Shown: positions 53,875 through 63,080, counted from the first letter of the stretch. The stretch is 64,000 bases of DNA from JAGXLC01 sp041686375 (GCA_041686375.1 JAWLEB010000003.1:1-64000); one strand, 5' to 3'. Notes: generated from the sequence alone by a model not told the origin. Program-made: numbers and translations.

Positions 53875-56487
53875 ATGAGATACCTTTTTAACTACCGCAG
53901 CTTAGCATTCAGTTTTCTGTTTGTGTTTTTCGTTTCAGTTTCATTTAGTCAGGTTACAAAGCCAAATGATTATTTTGGTTTTCAGCCCGGTGCTGACAAG
54001 ATGGTTTTTGACTATGAATCACTCATTGATTATCTAAAACAATTAGAAAAAGAATCCCCAAGGCTTAAGTTGGAGCAAATTGGTGAAAGTACAATGGGTA
54101 AACCGATGTATGTAGCGTTTTTTTCATCTCCTTCCAACATCGAAAACCTGGGGCAATTAAAGGAAATCAATGAAGAGCTTGCCTTAAATCCTGACTTGTC
54201 AGAGAACAAAAGAAATACATATATTAAGGAAGGGAAAGTGTTTTTTCTCGCTACTTTGTCAATGCATGCCAGTGAAATCGGCCCTTCTCAGTCTGCTCCC
54301 CTGATTGCTCACCAATTGACAACCACAGAGAATACTGATACGCTTGAGTGGCTGGATGATGTGGTATATATGATGGTTCCTTCACATAACCCTGATGGAA
54401 TGAATATGATTATTAACCATTACAAGGAATACAAAGGGACCAAATATGAAGGAAGTTCTTACCCGGGTGTTTATAATAAATATGTCGGGCATGATAATAA
54501 CAGAGATTTTATCACAATAACTCAAAAGGAGAGTCAAACGATAAACAAATTATTTAGCAAAGAGTGGTTTCCACAGGTTATGGTTGAGAAACATCAAATG
54601 GGTTCTACCGGACCAAGATATTTTGTTCCGCCAAATCATGATCCAATAGCAGAAAATATTGATGCAGGAGTATGGAACTGGATTGGAATTTTTGGAATGA
54701 ATATGACTAAAGACCTGACGCAGGAGGGACTGGATGGGGTATCACAACATAATACTTTTGATAATTATTGGCCTGGCTCTACAGAGACCTGTATATGGAA
54801 AAATGTTATTGGGTTTTTGACTGAGGCAGCAAGTGCAAACTTGGCCAGCCCTTTGTATATAGAGCCTAATGAATTGAGTGTAAGTGGGAAAGGACTTTCT
54901 GAGTATAAAAAAAGTATAAACATGACTCAACCCTGGCAGGGAGGATGGTGGAAGTTAAGTGATATTGTGGATTTAGAACTTTCTTCCACTTTTTCTATAA
55001 TTAAAACATGTGCAGCAAATAAAGAAGATATTCTCAAGTTCAGAAATGATATGAGTATGGAGGAAACTAAAAAGGGGAGGGAACAGGCTCCATTTTACTA
55101 TATTTTCCCAAAGGAGCAGCATGATAAAAGCGAGCTGGTGGATTTAGTTAACCTGCTCCACAGGCATGGTGTAAAAAGATATGCCCTGAATGAAGATATT
55201 GAAATTGAATCCCGGCAATTCAACAAAGGAGATATTGTAATTCCGCTTGCACAGCCATTTCGTCCGTTTATTAAAGAAGTGCTTGAAAGTCAGGAATACC
55301 CTGTTAGACATTACAGGCCCGGGGGTGAAATGATTAAACCCTATGATATAACTTCATGGTCATTGCCGTTACATAAAGGGGTAAAGAGTTACGAAATTGA
55401 TAAATCGTATCCTAAGCTGCGCAAATCGCTTAAAGAAATTAAAGGTGAATATCTACTTGCAGATAGTGATTCACCTGATAATACAAAATCAATTGTATTG
55501 CCTTTCGAAAATAATGAAAGTTATAAACTAGCTTTTAAAGCTAAAGAAATGGGACTGGAAGTTCAATATAGCAAGCAGAAAATAGAAGGAGAAAATAAGA
55601 TAGCCCCATCAGGTGGATTTGTTATTAATGAATTAAGGGAAAGAAAATTGAATACCTTACTTGATGATGCTACTGTCGACCCTGTGTTTTTTACAGGTGA
55701 TCATAGTCAAGCGGAGGATTTAAGTTTGCCTAAAATAGCTCTCATAGAAACTTATATGCATGACATGGATGCAGGTTGGACAAGATATATTTTTGATTCT
55801 TACCATATACCATTTGAAGTTATTCGTCCGGGGGATATTCCCGAAACGCAACTGGAAGATTTTGATGTGTTAATTTTTCCTAATTCCAGCAAATCAGTTT
55901 TGTTGAAAGGAAATTATGAACGTGGCGGTCAGTACCGGATGAGTAATTATCCCCCGGAGTTTTCCAAAGGCATGGGTAAAGAAGGATTAGCAAAAGTAAT
56001 GAAATATGTTGATGAGGGAGGAAAAGTAATGTCCTGGGGCAGCTCTTCCGAGATATTTATGGGCAAACAAAGCATAGAAAATAATGGAGATAAGGAAGAA
56101 TTTAAATTGCCTTTTTCTAATGTATCAGATAATTATAAGAAAGAGGGATTTTATACTCCAGGCTCTCTTGTTAAGCTTGATCTGGAGGAAGACATAGATA
56201 TTACATTGGGAATGCAAAAAAATGTTGCTGCTTTTCACAGGGGTGATCCATTATTTAGTACAACTTTACCAAGGTTCGATATGGACAGGCGCGTAATTGG
56301 AAGATTTAGTGACGATGATATTTTATTGAGTGGATATGCCGAGGAAATTGATAAAGTAGAAGGTGAACCGGCAATCGTTTGGATGAAGAAAGGCGAGGGA
56401 GAGATGATTGTGTTCTCCTATTCACCTCAATTTAGAGCTTCTACAGCACAAAATTATAAGTTGATGTTTAATACTTTGCTTTTTTAA
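53875..56487 (+). CDS. Secreted M14 zinc carboxypeptidase with a GATase1-like C-terminal part
   Basis: An 870-residue exported protein (signal peptide about residues 1-26, ending VSFSQ). The M14 domain (about 45-370) has zinc ligands in LSMHASEIG (HxxE), NPDGMNMI, HDNNRDF and the late KHQMGSTGPRYFVPPNHDP and FLTEAAS (catalytic Glu). The C-terminal part (about 620-870), with LPKIALIETYMHDMDAGWTRY and FDVLIFPNSSKS, resembles class-I glutamine-amidotransferase-like domains seen in this Bacteroidota subgroup. It is predicted periplasmic or surface-located, digesting peptides. The ATG at 53875 reads MRYLFNYRS. Confidence 0.9.
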   Translation: MRYLFNYRSLAFSFLFVFFVSVSFSQVTKPNDYFGFQPGADKMVFDYESLIDYLKQLEKESPRLKLEQIGESTMGKPMYVAFFSSPSNIENLGQLKEINEELALNPDLSENKRNTYIKEGKVFFLATLSMHASEIGPSQSAPLIAHQLTTTENTDTLEWLDDVVYMMVPSHNPDGMNMIINHYKEYKGTKYEGSSYPGVYNKYVGHDNNRDFITITQKESQTINKLFSKEWFPQVMVEKHQMGSTGPRYFVPPNHDPIAENIDAGVWNWIGIFGMNMTKDLTQEGLDGVSQHNTFDNYWPGSTETCIWKNVIGFLTEAASANLASPLYIEPNELSVSGKGLSEYKKSINMTQPWQGGWWKLSDIVDLELSSTFSIIKTCAANKEDILKFRNDMSMEETKKGREQAPFYYIFPKEQHDKSELVDLVNLLHRHGVKRYALNEDIEIESRQFNKGDIVIPLAQPFRPFIKEVLESQEYPVRHYRPGGEMIKPYDITSWSLPLHKGVKSYEIDKSYPKLRKSLKEIKGEYLLADSDSPDNTKSIVLPFENNESYKLAFKAKEMGLEVQYSKQKIEGENKIAPSGGFVINELRERKLNTLLDDATVDPVFFTGDHSQAEDLSLPKIALIETYMHDMDAGWTRYIFDSYHIPFEVIRPGDIPETQLEDFDVLIFPNSSKSVLLKGNYERGGQYRMSNYPPEFSKGMGKEGLAKVMKYVDEGGKVMSWGSSSEIFMGKQSIENNGDKEEFKLPFSNVSDNYKKEGFYTPGSLVKLDLEEDIDITLGMQKNVAAFHRGDPLFSTTLPRFDMDRRVIGRFSDDDILLSGYAEEIDKVEGEPAIVWMKKGEGEMIVFSYSPQFRASTAQNYKLMFNTLLF

Positions 56488-56501
56488 ACTTAAAGTAAAT
56501 C

Positions 56502-56561
56502 TTTGCTTGAGTTGAGCGTTTATAGTTTAGATCGCTTTTTATGGCGCTCGACTCAAGCAAA
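56502..56561. repeat. Long imperfect hairpin after the peptidase gene
   Basis: TTTGCTTGAGTTGAGCG (56502-56518) pairs with CGCTCGACTCAAGCAAA (56545-56561), 16 of 17 Watson-Crick with the remaining position a G-T wobble in RNA, around a 26-base loop. No T-run follows. It may protect the mRNA 3' end, or be a protein-binding palindrome. Confidence 0.7.
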
Positions 56562-56648
56562 CCTCTACAAAATTCATTAAAGGATTTGTTATTTGCTTAA
56601 TAAGGATTACCCTTAGAATTATAGTTTCCCTATCCGGGAATTGTCAGG

Positions 56649-56818
56649 TTCATTGGTATAAAATTAGATTATCAGTTTTACAATCTGAGACTTATTGTTA
56701 CAGAAGTCAACATTTTTTGATTCTCCATTCCATGTAATCCTTATGAATTGGCTGCCGACGGGTATGGTTTTTATATCTTCATTGGCATTTGTGTAATGTA
56801 TTGTAGGATGGTTTCATT
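56649..56818 (-). repeat. Dispersed repeat, copy D (longer, diverged, leads into no gene)
   Basis: It shares the 3' part with copies A-C (CAATAAGTCTCAGA, ATAATCTAA, then CCAATGAA) and the 5' AATGAAACC (56818-56810), but has about 27 extra bases in the middle. The frame ending KLII-stop is open for about 50 codons here (GSQFIRITWNGESKNVDF within it). The ATG at its 3' end opens only seven codons before TAG. Confidence 0.7.
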
Positions 56819-56885
56819 TCATCCCTGCTTTTTATAATATTCTTGAAATTTTGCAGTAATTTCGTCTCCGTATGTAAGACATGTT

Positions 56886-57818
56886 ATGAAAGAAAGGGTA
56901 AAAATTATAAGGAATGCATCCCGTGTGGGGCTTTTTGCTAACATGATTCTGGCAGCAGCAAAAATAATTATTGGCTATATTTCCGGGAGTTTTGCAGTAA
57001 TTAGCGATGGTATTGACTCCGCCTCAGATGTATTGACTTTTTCAGTTTCTTTGTTTGCTACCAAGATAATGCGGAAACCACCTGATTACAGATATCCCTA
57101 TGGTTATCAGAGGGCTGAGGCCGTTGCAACGAAAGTACTCAGCTTTATAATTTTTTTTGTCGGCGCTCAGCTTTTTTACTCTTCCCTGGTTCGGATTATA
57201 ACAGGTGAACCACACGCCTTCCCTTCTTTGATTGCTATTTATGTCACAATATTTTCTATTGTAGCAAAAACTGGTTTATGTTATTATCAGATTAAAAAAG
57301 GCAAAAAAGGAGATAGCCCTATGCTGATAGCTAACGGGAAAAATATGAGAAATGATATTTTTATCTCTTCTTCAGTTTTGCTGGGCTTATTTTTTACATA
57401 TGTTCTTAATCTACCGGTTTTGGATTTAATTACTGCTCTTGCTATTAGCATATGGATTATGAAGGAAGCGTTTTCCATATTTATGGAGTCCAATGTGGAG
57501 TTAATGGATGGTGTTGAAGATACCTCATTGTATTATAGAATTTTTGATGCGGTTGAAGCAGTGGAAGGAGCACATAATCCTCACCGGGTAAGACTGAGAA
57601 AACACGCAAACGAGTACGTTATAGCCCTAGACATAGAAGTGGACCCTGATATAAAAATTTCAGACGCGCACTATATTGCTAAAAAAGTTGAAAAGACTAT
57701 TAGAGAGAATGTTTGTAACACCTATGATGTTATGGTTCATACGGAACCTCTGGGAAATCAGGAAAGAGAGCAGTTTGGTTTATCTAGGGAAAGACTTGAC
57801 AAGGAACAAGGGGAATGA
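56886..57818 (+). CDS. Cation diffusion facilitator (CDF) family metal transporter
   Basis: A 310-residue CDF protein with six membrane segments and a C-terminal cytoplasmic metal-binding domain. Metal-site residues appear in SDGIDSASDVLTFSVS (Asp pair on TM2, about residues 41-56) and in the TM5 region MRNDIFISSSVLLGLF (about 157-172). The DYRYPYGYQRAEA motif is the usual CDF loop. The C-terminal domain includes HNPHRVRLRKHANEYV and VMVHTEPLG. It exports divalent metals (Zn, Fe, Mn or similar) in exchange for protons. Metal choice not determined. A terminator overlaps its end. Confidence 0.93.
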   Translation: MKERVKIIRNASRVGLFANMILAAAKIIIGYISGSFAVISDGIDSASDVLTFSVSLFATKIMRKPPDYRYPYGYQRAEAVATKVLSFIIFFVGAQLFYSSLVRIITGEPHAFPSLIAIYVTIFSIVAKTGLCYYQIKKGKKGDSPMLIANGKNMRNDIFISSSVLLGLFFTYVLNLPVLDLITALAISIWIMKEAFSIFMESNVELMDGVEDTSLYYRIFDAVEAVEGAHNPHRVRLRKHANEYVIALDIEVDPDIKISDAHYIAKKVEKTIRENVCNTYDVMVHTEPLGNQEREQFGLSRERLDKEQGE

Positions 57819-57851
57819 TGCATTCCACTTGTCCCACTTGTTCGTTTTTTT
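57804..57851 (+). terminator. Intrinsic terminator at the end of the CDF gene
   Basis: GAACAAG (57804-57810) pairs with CTTGTTC (57837-57843), enclosing GGAATG-ATG-CATTCC, followed by GTTTTTTT. The stem starts inside the last codons of the CDF gene. Confidence 0.6.
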
Positions 57852-57912
57852 AAATGATTAATACAGAATAGAGACACGCTTCTCAGACGTGCCTCTCTGA
57901 GTTGATTTCCTC

Positions 57913-60636
57913 TTATAATTTTTCAACCTGGCATGCAGAGTATTTAAAGGGGGGTATTTTTGAATATGGATCGAGTTCGCCCCTCGTTAAAATATTGACT
58001 GGTGATTCATGATAATGAAATGGCATGAATAATTCACCCTCAGAGACTCCATTGCTGCTTTGGATGTTTGTTTCCAGGGTGCCTCGGTTATTAAATATTT
58101 TTACCCTGTCTCCATCTTTAAGTTCTTTTTTTTGCACATCCAGTGGATTCATCAACACATAGGATTCATTGGCAAAATCATTTAAGGACTTATTTCTTCT
58201 GGACATCGTTGAGGTATGATATTGATAAAGAATCCTTCCGGTATTGAGTAAGAAAGGAAATTCTTTTGACGATTTTTCTTTTTGTTCTGCATGATGCACA
58301 GGATTTAATACTCCTAGTCCACTTTCTGTTTGAAACTGGTCTAAGAACAATGTTTTTGTTCCGGGGTGATCTTTTGTGGGACAGGGCCACTGAATTCCCT
58401 CCTGTTCAATTCTTTCGTAGGTTATTCCTGCCATGATAGGTGTAGCTTGTCTTATTTCTTCAAATATTTCTTTGGCGTTGTTGTATTTACCAAGGTTATA
58501 GCCCATTTTGTCTGCGATTTTAATGATAATTTTCCAGTCTTCTTCAGCTTCGCCTGGCATTTCTACTGCCTTACGTACTCGAAGCGTACGTCTATCGCTG
58601 TTTACAAATGTTCCATCTTTTTCGGCAAAGGAAGAAGCCGGGAGGATGACATCAGCATAGGGTGTTGTTTCAGTTGGAAAAATGTCCTGTACTACCAGAA
58701 AATCAAGTTTTCGCAGAGCTTCTTCAGTATGATTCAGATCAGGGTCTGTTAACATCGGATTCTCACCCATGATATACAGTCCCTTTATTTTCTCATCATG
58801 TGCTGCATTCATTATCTCCACAGTCGTCAGCCCGGGTTCGGATGGAAGCGCATTATAATCAACATTCCATAGTTTGGCCAGTTTTTTCCTGTTGTCAGCA
58901 TTCCCAACAGGGATATATCCCGGGTAATTAATTGGGGAGACGCCAATATCCGTAACGCCCTGAACATTATTTTGACCTCTCGGGGGGTCTATTCCGGCAG
59001 TTTCTTTTCCAACCTGACCGGTTATCAGCATCATATTAATCAGTGAAAATACCATGTGTGTTCCAACAACTTGCTGACTCAGTCCCATCCCTGTTGCGAT
59101 CATTGCTGTGGATGCGCCGGCATACATACGTGCTGCTTCTGTTATTTTTGATTTTGGTACCCTGGTAATACGTTCTGTCTCCTCTGGTGTATATTTTTGA
59201 ACTAACGATTTTAACTGTTCAAAAGCTTCCATCCCTCCCTCAACACGTGATTTGATAAATTTTTTATCTATCATATTTTCCTTGATAATCACGTGCATAA
59301 TTCCATTCAGTAGAGCTACATCTGTTCCCATTCGTGGTTGAAGCCAAATATCTGCATAATCCGACATTTTCGTCCACCGGGGATCACAAACGATAATTTT
59401 ATTGCCTTTATACATGCCATTTTTGACAAATGTAGCCGTTACCGGATGAGTTTCAATCATGTTATTTCCTATGATAAAGTGGCATTCTGTATTGGCAAAA
59501 TCCTCTATGGAATTGCTTCCTGCACCACTGCCCAGAGACTTTAACATTGCTGTAACAGTGGATGCATGACACAACCGTGTACAATAGTCCAGGTTATTAT
59601 TTCCAAAAGCTATCCGGATAAATTTCTGAAAAATATAATTGTCCTCGTTGGTACACTTTGCTGAACCATAGCCGGCCAGTGCTTCATTTCCATATTGCTG
59701 TTTAATTTCGTTAAATTTCCTGGCTATCAGATTGTTTGCCTCTTCCCACGATGCCTCAACAAATTCCCCGTTTTTCCTGATTAATGGTTTTTTCAACCTG
59801 TCCTCACTCTGGACATAATCCAGTCCAAATCGTCCTTTAACACATAGCCTGCCATCATTTGGCATGACATCCTCCACTCCGTCCGAACGGACAATTTTTC
59901 CGTCCTGAACATGAAGCATTACCTGGCATCCTACACCACAATAGGGACATGTGCTACGTACTTTTTTGTCTATTTTGTCTATATTGATTGCTTCACGGTT
60001 AGGCTTTTCAACCAATGCACCGGTGGGACAAAGCTGAATACATTCTCCGCATCCGTCGCATTCGGATTCATCCCATTTATCCATACCGGCTATGATGTAT
60101 GATCTAATACCTCTTTCGCTGAAAGACAAAACATTTTTTCCCTGAACCTCGTCGCACGCTTTTATACAGCGAAAACACTTAATACATTTGGATGCGTCAT
60201 AAGTTAAAACAGGAGATGTATCATCGACCGGAAATTTTAATTCTGTAGTAATTTTCGGATATGACCTTTTTTCAGGCGTTTCAAGATTATACTCCCTTAC
60301 CCAATAGTGAAAATCATCCCAGTATGTTCCGTCGTAATGCTCATTATGCTCAGCCAGTAAGTATTCAAGTGTATGTTTTCTCGCCGCTTCAATTTCCTTA
60401 TCGAAAGCGGTGACGTTCATTCCTTCTTTGACATTTACGGTACATGACATCATCAGGCCTTTTTGACCTTCAATTTTTACTACACACATCCGGCATGCAC
60501 CAGTGGGAGATATCTTTTTGTGATAGCACAAATAGGGAATGTGTATACCATTATCCAGGGAGGCTTGCAGAAGGTTTGTGCCTTCCTCGGCCTGGATGGT
60601 TTTATTGTCTATTGTTAAGTTTACTTTTTTACTCAT
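57913..60636 (-). CDS. NAD-dependent formate dehydrogenase catalytic subunit (Mo/W, cysteine form)
   Basis: A 907-residue protein. An N-terminal 2Fe-2S domain has C37, C48, C51 and C65. Residues 85-118, where NuoG-like proteins bind a His/Cys 4Fe-4S cluster, keep LEYLLAEHNEH but lack all three cysteines. Two ferredoxin clusters follow (C151/154/157/161 and C193/196/199/203), then a bis-MGD domain with its own cluster (C230, C233, C237, C265). The catalytic motif CTRLCHAST places Cys356, not selenocysteine, next to His357. It oxidises formate, or reduces CO2, passing electrons through the two subunits encoded upstream. The cytoplasmic three-gene operon runs in the order NuoE-like, NuoF-like, FdhA, with 12-bp gaps. 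Confidence 0.9.
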   Translation of the reverse strand: MSKKVNLTIDNKTIQAEEGTNLLQASLDNGIHIPYLCYHKKISPTGACRMCVVKIEGQKGLMMSCTVNVKEGMNVTAFDKEIEAARKHTLEYLLAEHNEHYDGTYWDDFHYWVREYNLETPEKRSYPKITTELKFPVDDTSPVLTYDASKCIKCFRCIKACDEVQGKNVLSFSERGIRSYIIAGMDKWDESECDGCGECIQLCPTGALVEKPNREAINIDKIDKKVRSTCPYCGVGCQVMLHVQDGKIVRSDGVEDVMPNDGRLCVKGRFGLDYVQSEDRLKKPLIRKNGEFVEASWEEANNLIARKFNEIKQQYGNEALAGYGSAKCTNEDNYIFQKFIRIAFGNNNLDYCTRLCHASTVTAMLKSLGSGAGSNSIEDFANTECHFIIGNNMIETHPVTATFVKNGMYKGNKIIVCDPRWTKMSDYADIWLQPRMGTDVALLNGIMHVIIKENMIDKKFIKSRVEGGMEAFEQLKSLVQKYTPEETERITRVPKSKITEAARMYAGASTAMIATGMGLSQQVVGTHMVFSLINMMLITGQVGKETAGIDPPRGQNNVQGVTDIGVSPINYPGYIPVGNADNRKKLAKLWNVDYNALPSEPGLTTVEIMNAAHDEKIKGLYIMGENPMLTDPDLNHTEEALRKLDFLVVQDIFPTETTPYADVILPASSFAEKDGTFVNSDRRTLRVRKAVEMPGEAEEDWKIIIKIADKMGYNLGKYNNAKEIFEEIRQATPIMAGITYERIEQEGIQWPCPTKDHPGTKTLFLDQFQTESGLGVLNPVHHAEQKEKSSKEFPFLLNTGRILYQYHTSTMSRRNKSLNDFANESYVLMNPLDVQKKELKDGDRVKIFNNRGTLETNIQSSNGVSEGELFMPFHYHESPVNILTRGELDPYSKIPPFKYSACQVEKL

Positions 60637-60648
60637 ACTTGCTGTTCT

Positions 60649-61896
60649 TTAAAATTCGTCTTCAAAATATTTCAGGATACTTCCGACAGGTAATATGTGA
60701 GACGCTCCAAGAGGACACAGAGAGTTGTTCTGCATATATTCTGCCTCTGACTTCATTTGTTGCATTATATTCAACCTTTCGCCGTTTTCTTTGCTCTCCA
60801 TTTCTTTCATCATTCTCATAAGCTGGGTGCTTCCTACGCGACAAGGAGTACACTTTCCACATGATTCATGCTCGAAGAATTCCAGGATAGAATAGAGCAT
60901 GTCGTATAATGAACGATCCTCTCCCATAACCATGATAGCTCCGGAACCAAGGACAGCACCTTTTTCCTTAAGGGTGTCAAAGCCCATGGGGGTATTCATA
61001 ACACTTTCATTGACAAATGTTCCGGCTGCACCACCCAAAATTGCAGCTTTAAATTTTTGGTCTTTTTTCATCCCCCCACACAAGTCATCTATTAGTTGCT
61101 TCAATGTAATACCCATTTCTGTTTCGTAATAGCCGGGTCTTTCAACATCTCCGCTAATGGTGAAGATTTTTGTTCCCGGAGAATTTTTCGTCCCCAATTC
61201 ATGGTATTTTTTAGCACCTTCATTAATTATAAAGGGTATGTGGGCAAATGTTTCCACATTGTTGATAAGAGTAGGGCAGCCAAATAATCCTTTCTCTGCA
61301 GGGAAAGGAGGTTTTATCCTGGGGTAGCCTCTTTTCCCTTCAAGGGATTCGAGAAGCGTAAGTTCTTCTCCGCAGAGGTATGACCCTGCGCCCAACCTAA
61401 TTTCAAGTTCAAAGGAAAAGGCGCTGCCTAAAATGTTATTCCCCAGCAAATTGTTTTCATAGCAATTGTGAATGGCCCGTCTGACTTTTTTTATTGAATC
61501 CGTATATTCACCTCTGAGGTATATGTAGCCTTTCTCCGCACCTATTGCAATAGCTGATATTATCATCCCCTCAATAATTATATGGGGATCTTGCTCCATA
61601 ATGATGCGGTCTTTAAATGTTCCCGGTTCACCTTCATCAGCGTTACATATCACATATTTAGGACCACAATAGTGGCATATGGCTTCGTCGGTAAATTGGC
61701 TTTTCATGCCAGCAGGGAAGCCAGCACCGCCGCGACCCCGAAGATTTGCTTCATGAATTTCTTTTATAATATTTGTGGGCTCTTTGTTCAATACCAGTTC
61801 TACAGCCTTAAAGCCACCAGTGTTCTTATACTCACTGAGGCTAAGAGGATTTATTTTACCGGCATTTTTTAGTGCTATTTTTGTTTCTTGTATCAC
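60649..61896 (-). CDS. NuoF-like NADH-binding flavoprotein subunit of the formate dehydrogenase
   Basis: A 415-residue NuoF homologue. NADH/FMN motifs are LRGRGGAGFPAGMKSQF (about residues 50-66), YVICNADEGEPGTFKDR, GAGSYLCGEELTLLESLEGKRG (GAGSYLCGEE) and PTLINNVETFAHIP. The terminal 4Fe-4S cluster ligands are in HESCGKCTPCRVGSTQL and LCPLG. It lacks the N-terminal thioredoxin-like and C-terminal ferredoxin domains of bifurcating hydrogenase HydB, so it is the minimal diaphorase form. It links the catalytic subunit encoded 12 bp downstream to NAD+. Confidence 0.93.
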   Translation of the reverse strand: MIQETKIALKNAGKINPLSLSEYKNTGGFKAVELVLNKEPTNIIKEIHEANLRGRGGAGFPAGMKSQFTDEAICHYCGPKYVICNADEGEPGTFKDRIIMEQDPHIIIEGMIISAIAIGAEKGYIYLRGEYTDSIKKVRRAIHNCYENNLLGNNILGSAFSFELEIRLGAGSYLCGEELTLLESLEGKRGYPRIKPPFPAEKGLFGCPTLINNVETFAHIPFIINEGAKKYHELGTKNSPGTKIFTISGDVERPGYYETEMGITLKQLIDDLCGGMKKDQKFKAAILGGAAGTFVNESVMNTPMGFDTLKEKGAVLGSGAIMVMGEDRSLYDMLYSILEFFEHESCGKCTPCRVGSTQLMRMMKEMESKENGERLNIMQQMKSEAEYMQNNSLCPLGASHILPVGSILKYFEDEF

Positions 61897-61908
61897 AGCT
61901 ATTTGTTT

Positions 61909-62361
61909 TTATTTGCGGTATTTGTCAATTATTGTTTTTATTTTGGTTGCATCCAGATTGGTATATAAATCTTCATTGATCATGAGAACAGGAGATTTGT
62001 CACACTCTCCAAGGCACTCTGTCGTTTCAATGGTAAATAAATTATCCGGTGTGATTTCGCCGGCTTCGATTTTTAATTCGCGTTCCATAAACTCAAGCAA
62101 ATCTGTGGCTCCTAGCATTCTGCACATGGGCGATTTGCAGAGTCGTATGATATATTTACCACGGGGTTTTACACTTAACATAGAATAGTAGGTAATGACA
62201 CCATAGACTTCAGCATACGTTGTGTTTAAAAAGCTAGCCACTTCTTTTATGTCGTTTTCATTAATCCGGTTATCCGTGTTATTGTTTTGAATCTCATGGA
62301 GAATCATTAATATGTTATCTTTGGTGGCCGGATGGTTTGTAAGTATATCCTTCGTAGTCAT
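61909..62361 (-). CDS. NuoE-like 2Fe-2S subunit of the formate dehydrogenase
   Basis: A 150-residue thioredoxin-fold subunit. The 2Fe-2S ligands are the cysteines of IIRLCKSPMCRMLGA (residues about 84-98, spaced CxxxxC) and ETTECLGECDKSPVLMINEDLY (ECLGEC, about 120-141). The N-terminal helices (ILMILHEIQ, DIKEVASFLNTTYAEVYGV) match NuoE/HydC. It is first in the operon and 12 bp from the NuoF-like gene. It provides a cluster next to FMN. A different partner such as a hydrogenase is not suggested by the neighbours. Confidence 0.92.
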   Translation of the reverse strand: MTTKDILTNHPATKDNILMILHEIQNNNTDNRINENDIKEVASFLNTTYAEVYGVITYYSMLSVKPRGKYIIRLCKSPMCRMLGATDLLEFMERELKIEAGEITPDNLFTIETTECLGECDKSPVLMINEDLYTNLDATKIKTIIDKYRK

Positions 62362-62675
62362 AATTATGTAAATTTAATCTCTAAATTTAATGGATTTAAA
62401 AAAGCAAGTCAAGAGAAAGCCATAATAATGAAACTATTTGGATGGAAGAAACGCGTTTCTATCCCTGTCACAAAAGTTGGTTGTAGCAGACATCCTCCCA
62501 GAATACCGGGAGTCCTCCCGAATGGATATCACAGAATATTGTAGGTAGTGCTATTTGCGGAATTTTTGTGATCTACGTGGATAACTTTTCTCTTTTCTGA
62601 CTCTTGTTATTGTATTTAAATCACTTTTATTAACCATCTGTTGTCTGCTTCGAGCCGCTTAGCGGCTGATTTTGA
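62362..62675. other. 314-bp region between the formate dehydrogenase operon and a lipoprotein gene
   Basis: Apart from a doubtful 38-codon frame I see no gene here. The stretch at 62546-62675 includes a small GC-rich pair, GAGCCGCT-TAGC-GGCTGA near 62650, too weak to call a terminator. Confidence 0.3.
62428..62544 (+). CDS. Doubtful 38-residue basic small protein
   Basis: ATG at 62428, preceded by AAGAGAAAG at about ten bases, stop TAG at 62544. The product starts MKLFGWKKRVSIPVTKVG and has a proline-rich basic tail with PPRIPGVLPNGYH. No family recognised. Its GC content is higher than that of the surrounding intergenic DNA. It diverges from the NuoE-like gene. Confidence 0.2.
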   Translation: MKLFGWKKRVSIPVTKVGCSRHPPRIPGVLPNGYHRIL

Positions 62676-63080
62676 CTAATTATTTGCGTTTTCTTCCACT
62701 ATCATCGTATCTATGGTGCTGCTGTAAGAATTACGTGCTATTTGAAATTGATATAATCCCTCTTTTGTAGGGATAAATTCTATAGTGGTATCTGCAGTAA
62801 CTATAACCTCCGGGCAGATTCCTTCGCTTTCAAAAATTCCGTAAGCTGATAACATATAAGTAGTATCAGCAATAGAGTCAAAAGAAAAGGTAAGATCCCG
62901 CCAGCAGCCGTTATTTTCCTGGGCTGTTGCTTCAATTTGTACGGTGTCTGAAACCAGGGCAGAGTCAGGGATAGATACTTCTGTAATGGACACATAGTCG
63001 GTCCTTTTCACGTAGTAACCATCATCACCAAAACATGAAGATAACAGAAAAATCAATAGTAAGTAAGCAAAGGGTTTCAT
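62676..63080 (-). CDS. Small lipoprotein of unknown function
   Basis: A 134-residue lipoprotein. The signal peptide ends in the lipobox LLSSC (Cys at residue 16), followed by FGDDGYYVKRTDYVSI. The mature part is a single beta-rich domain with two further cysteines (NNGCWRDL and SEGICPEV) that could form a disulfide, and strands such as TFSFDSIADTTYML and TIEFIPTKEGLYQFQIA. This looks like an immunoglobulin-like sandwich, but I recognise no family. The start codon is the last part of repeat copy C. Confidence 0.75.
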   Translation of the reverse strand: MKPFAYLLLIFLLSSCFGDDGYYVKRTDYVSITEVSIPDSALVSDTVQIEATAQENNGCWRDLTFSFDSIADTTYMLSAYGIFESEGICPEVIVTADTTIEFIPTKEGLYQFQIARNSYSSTIDTMIVEENANN

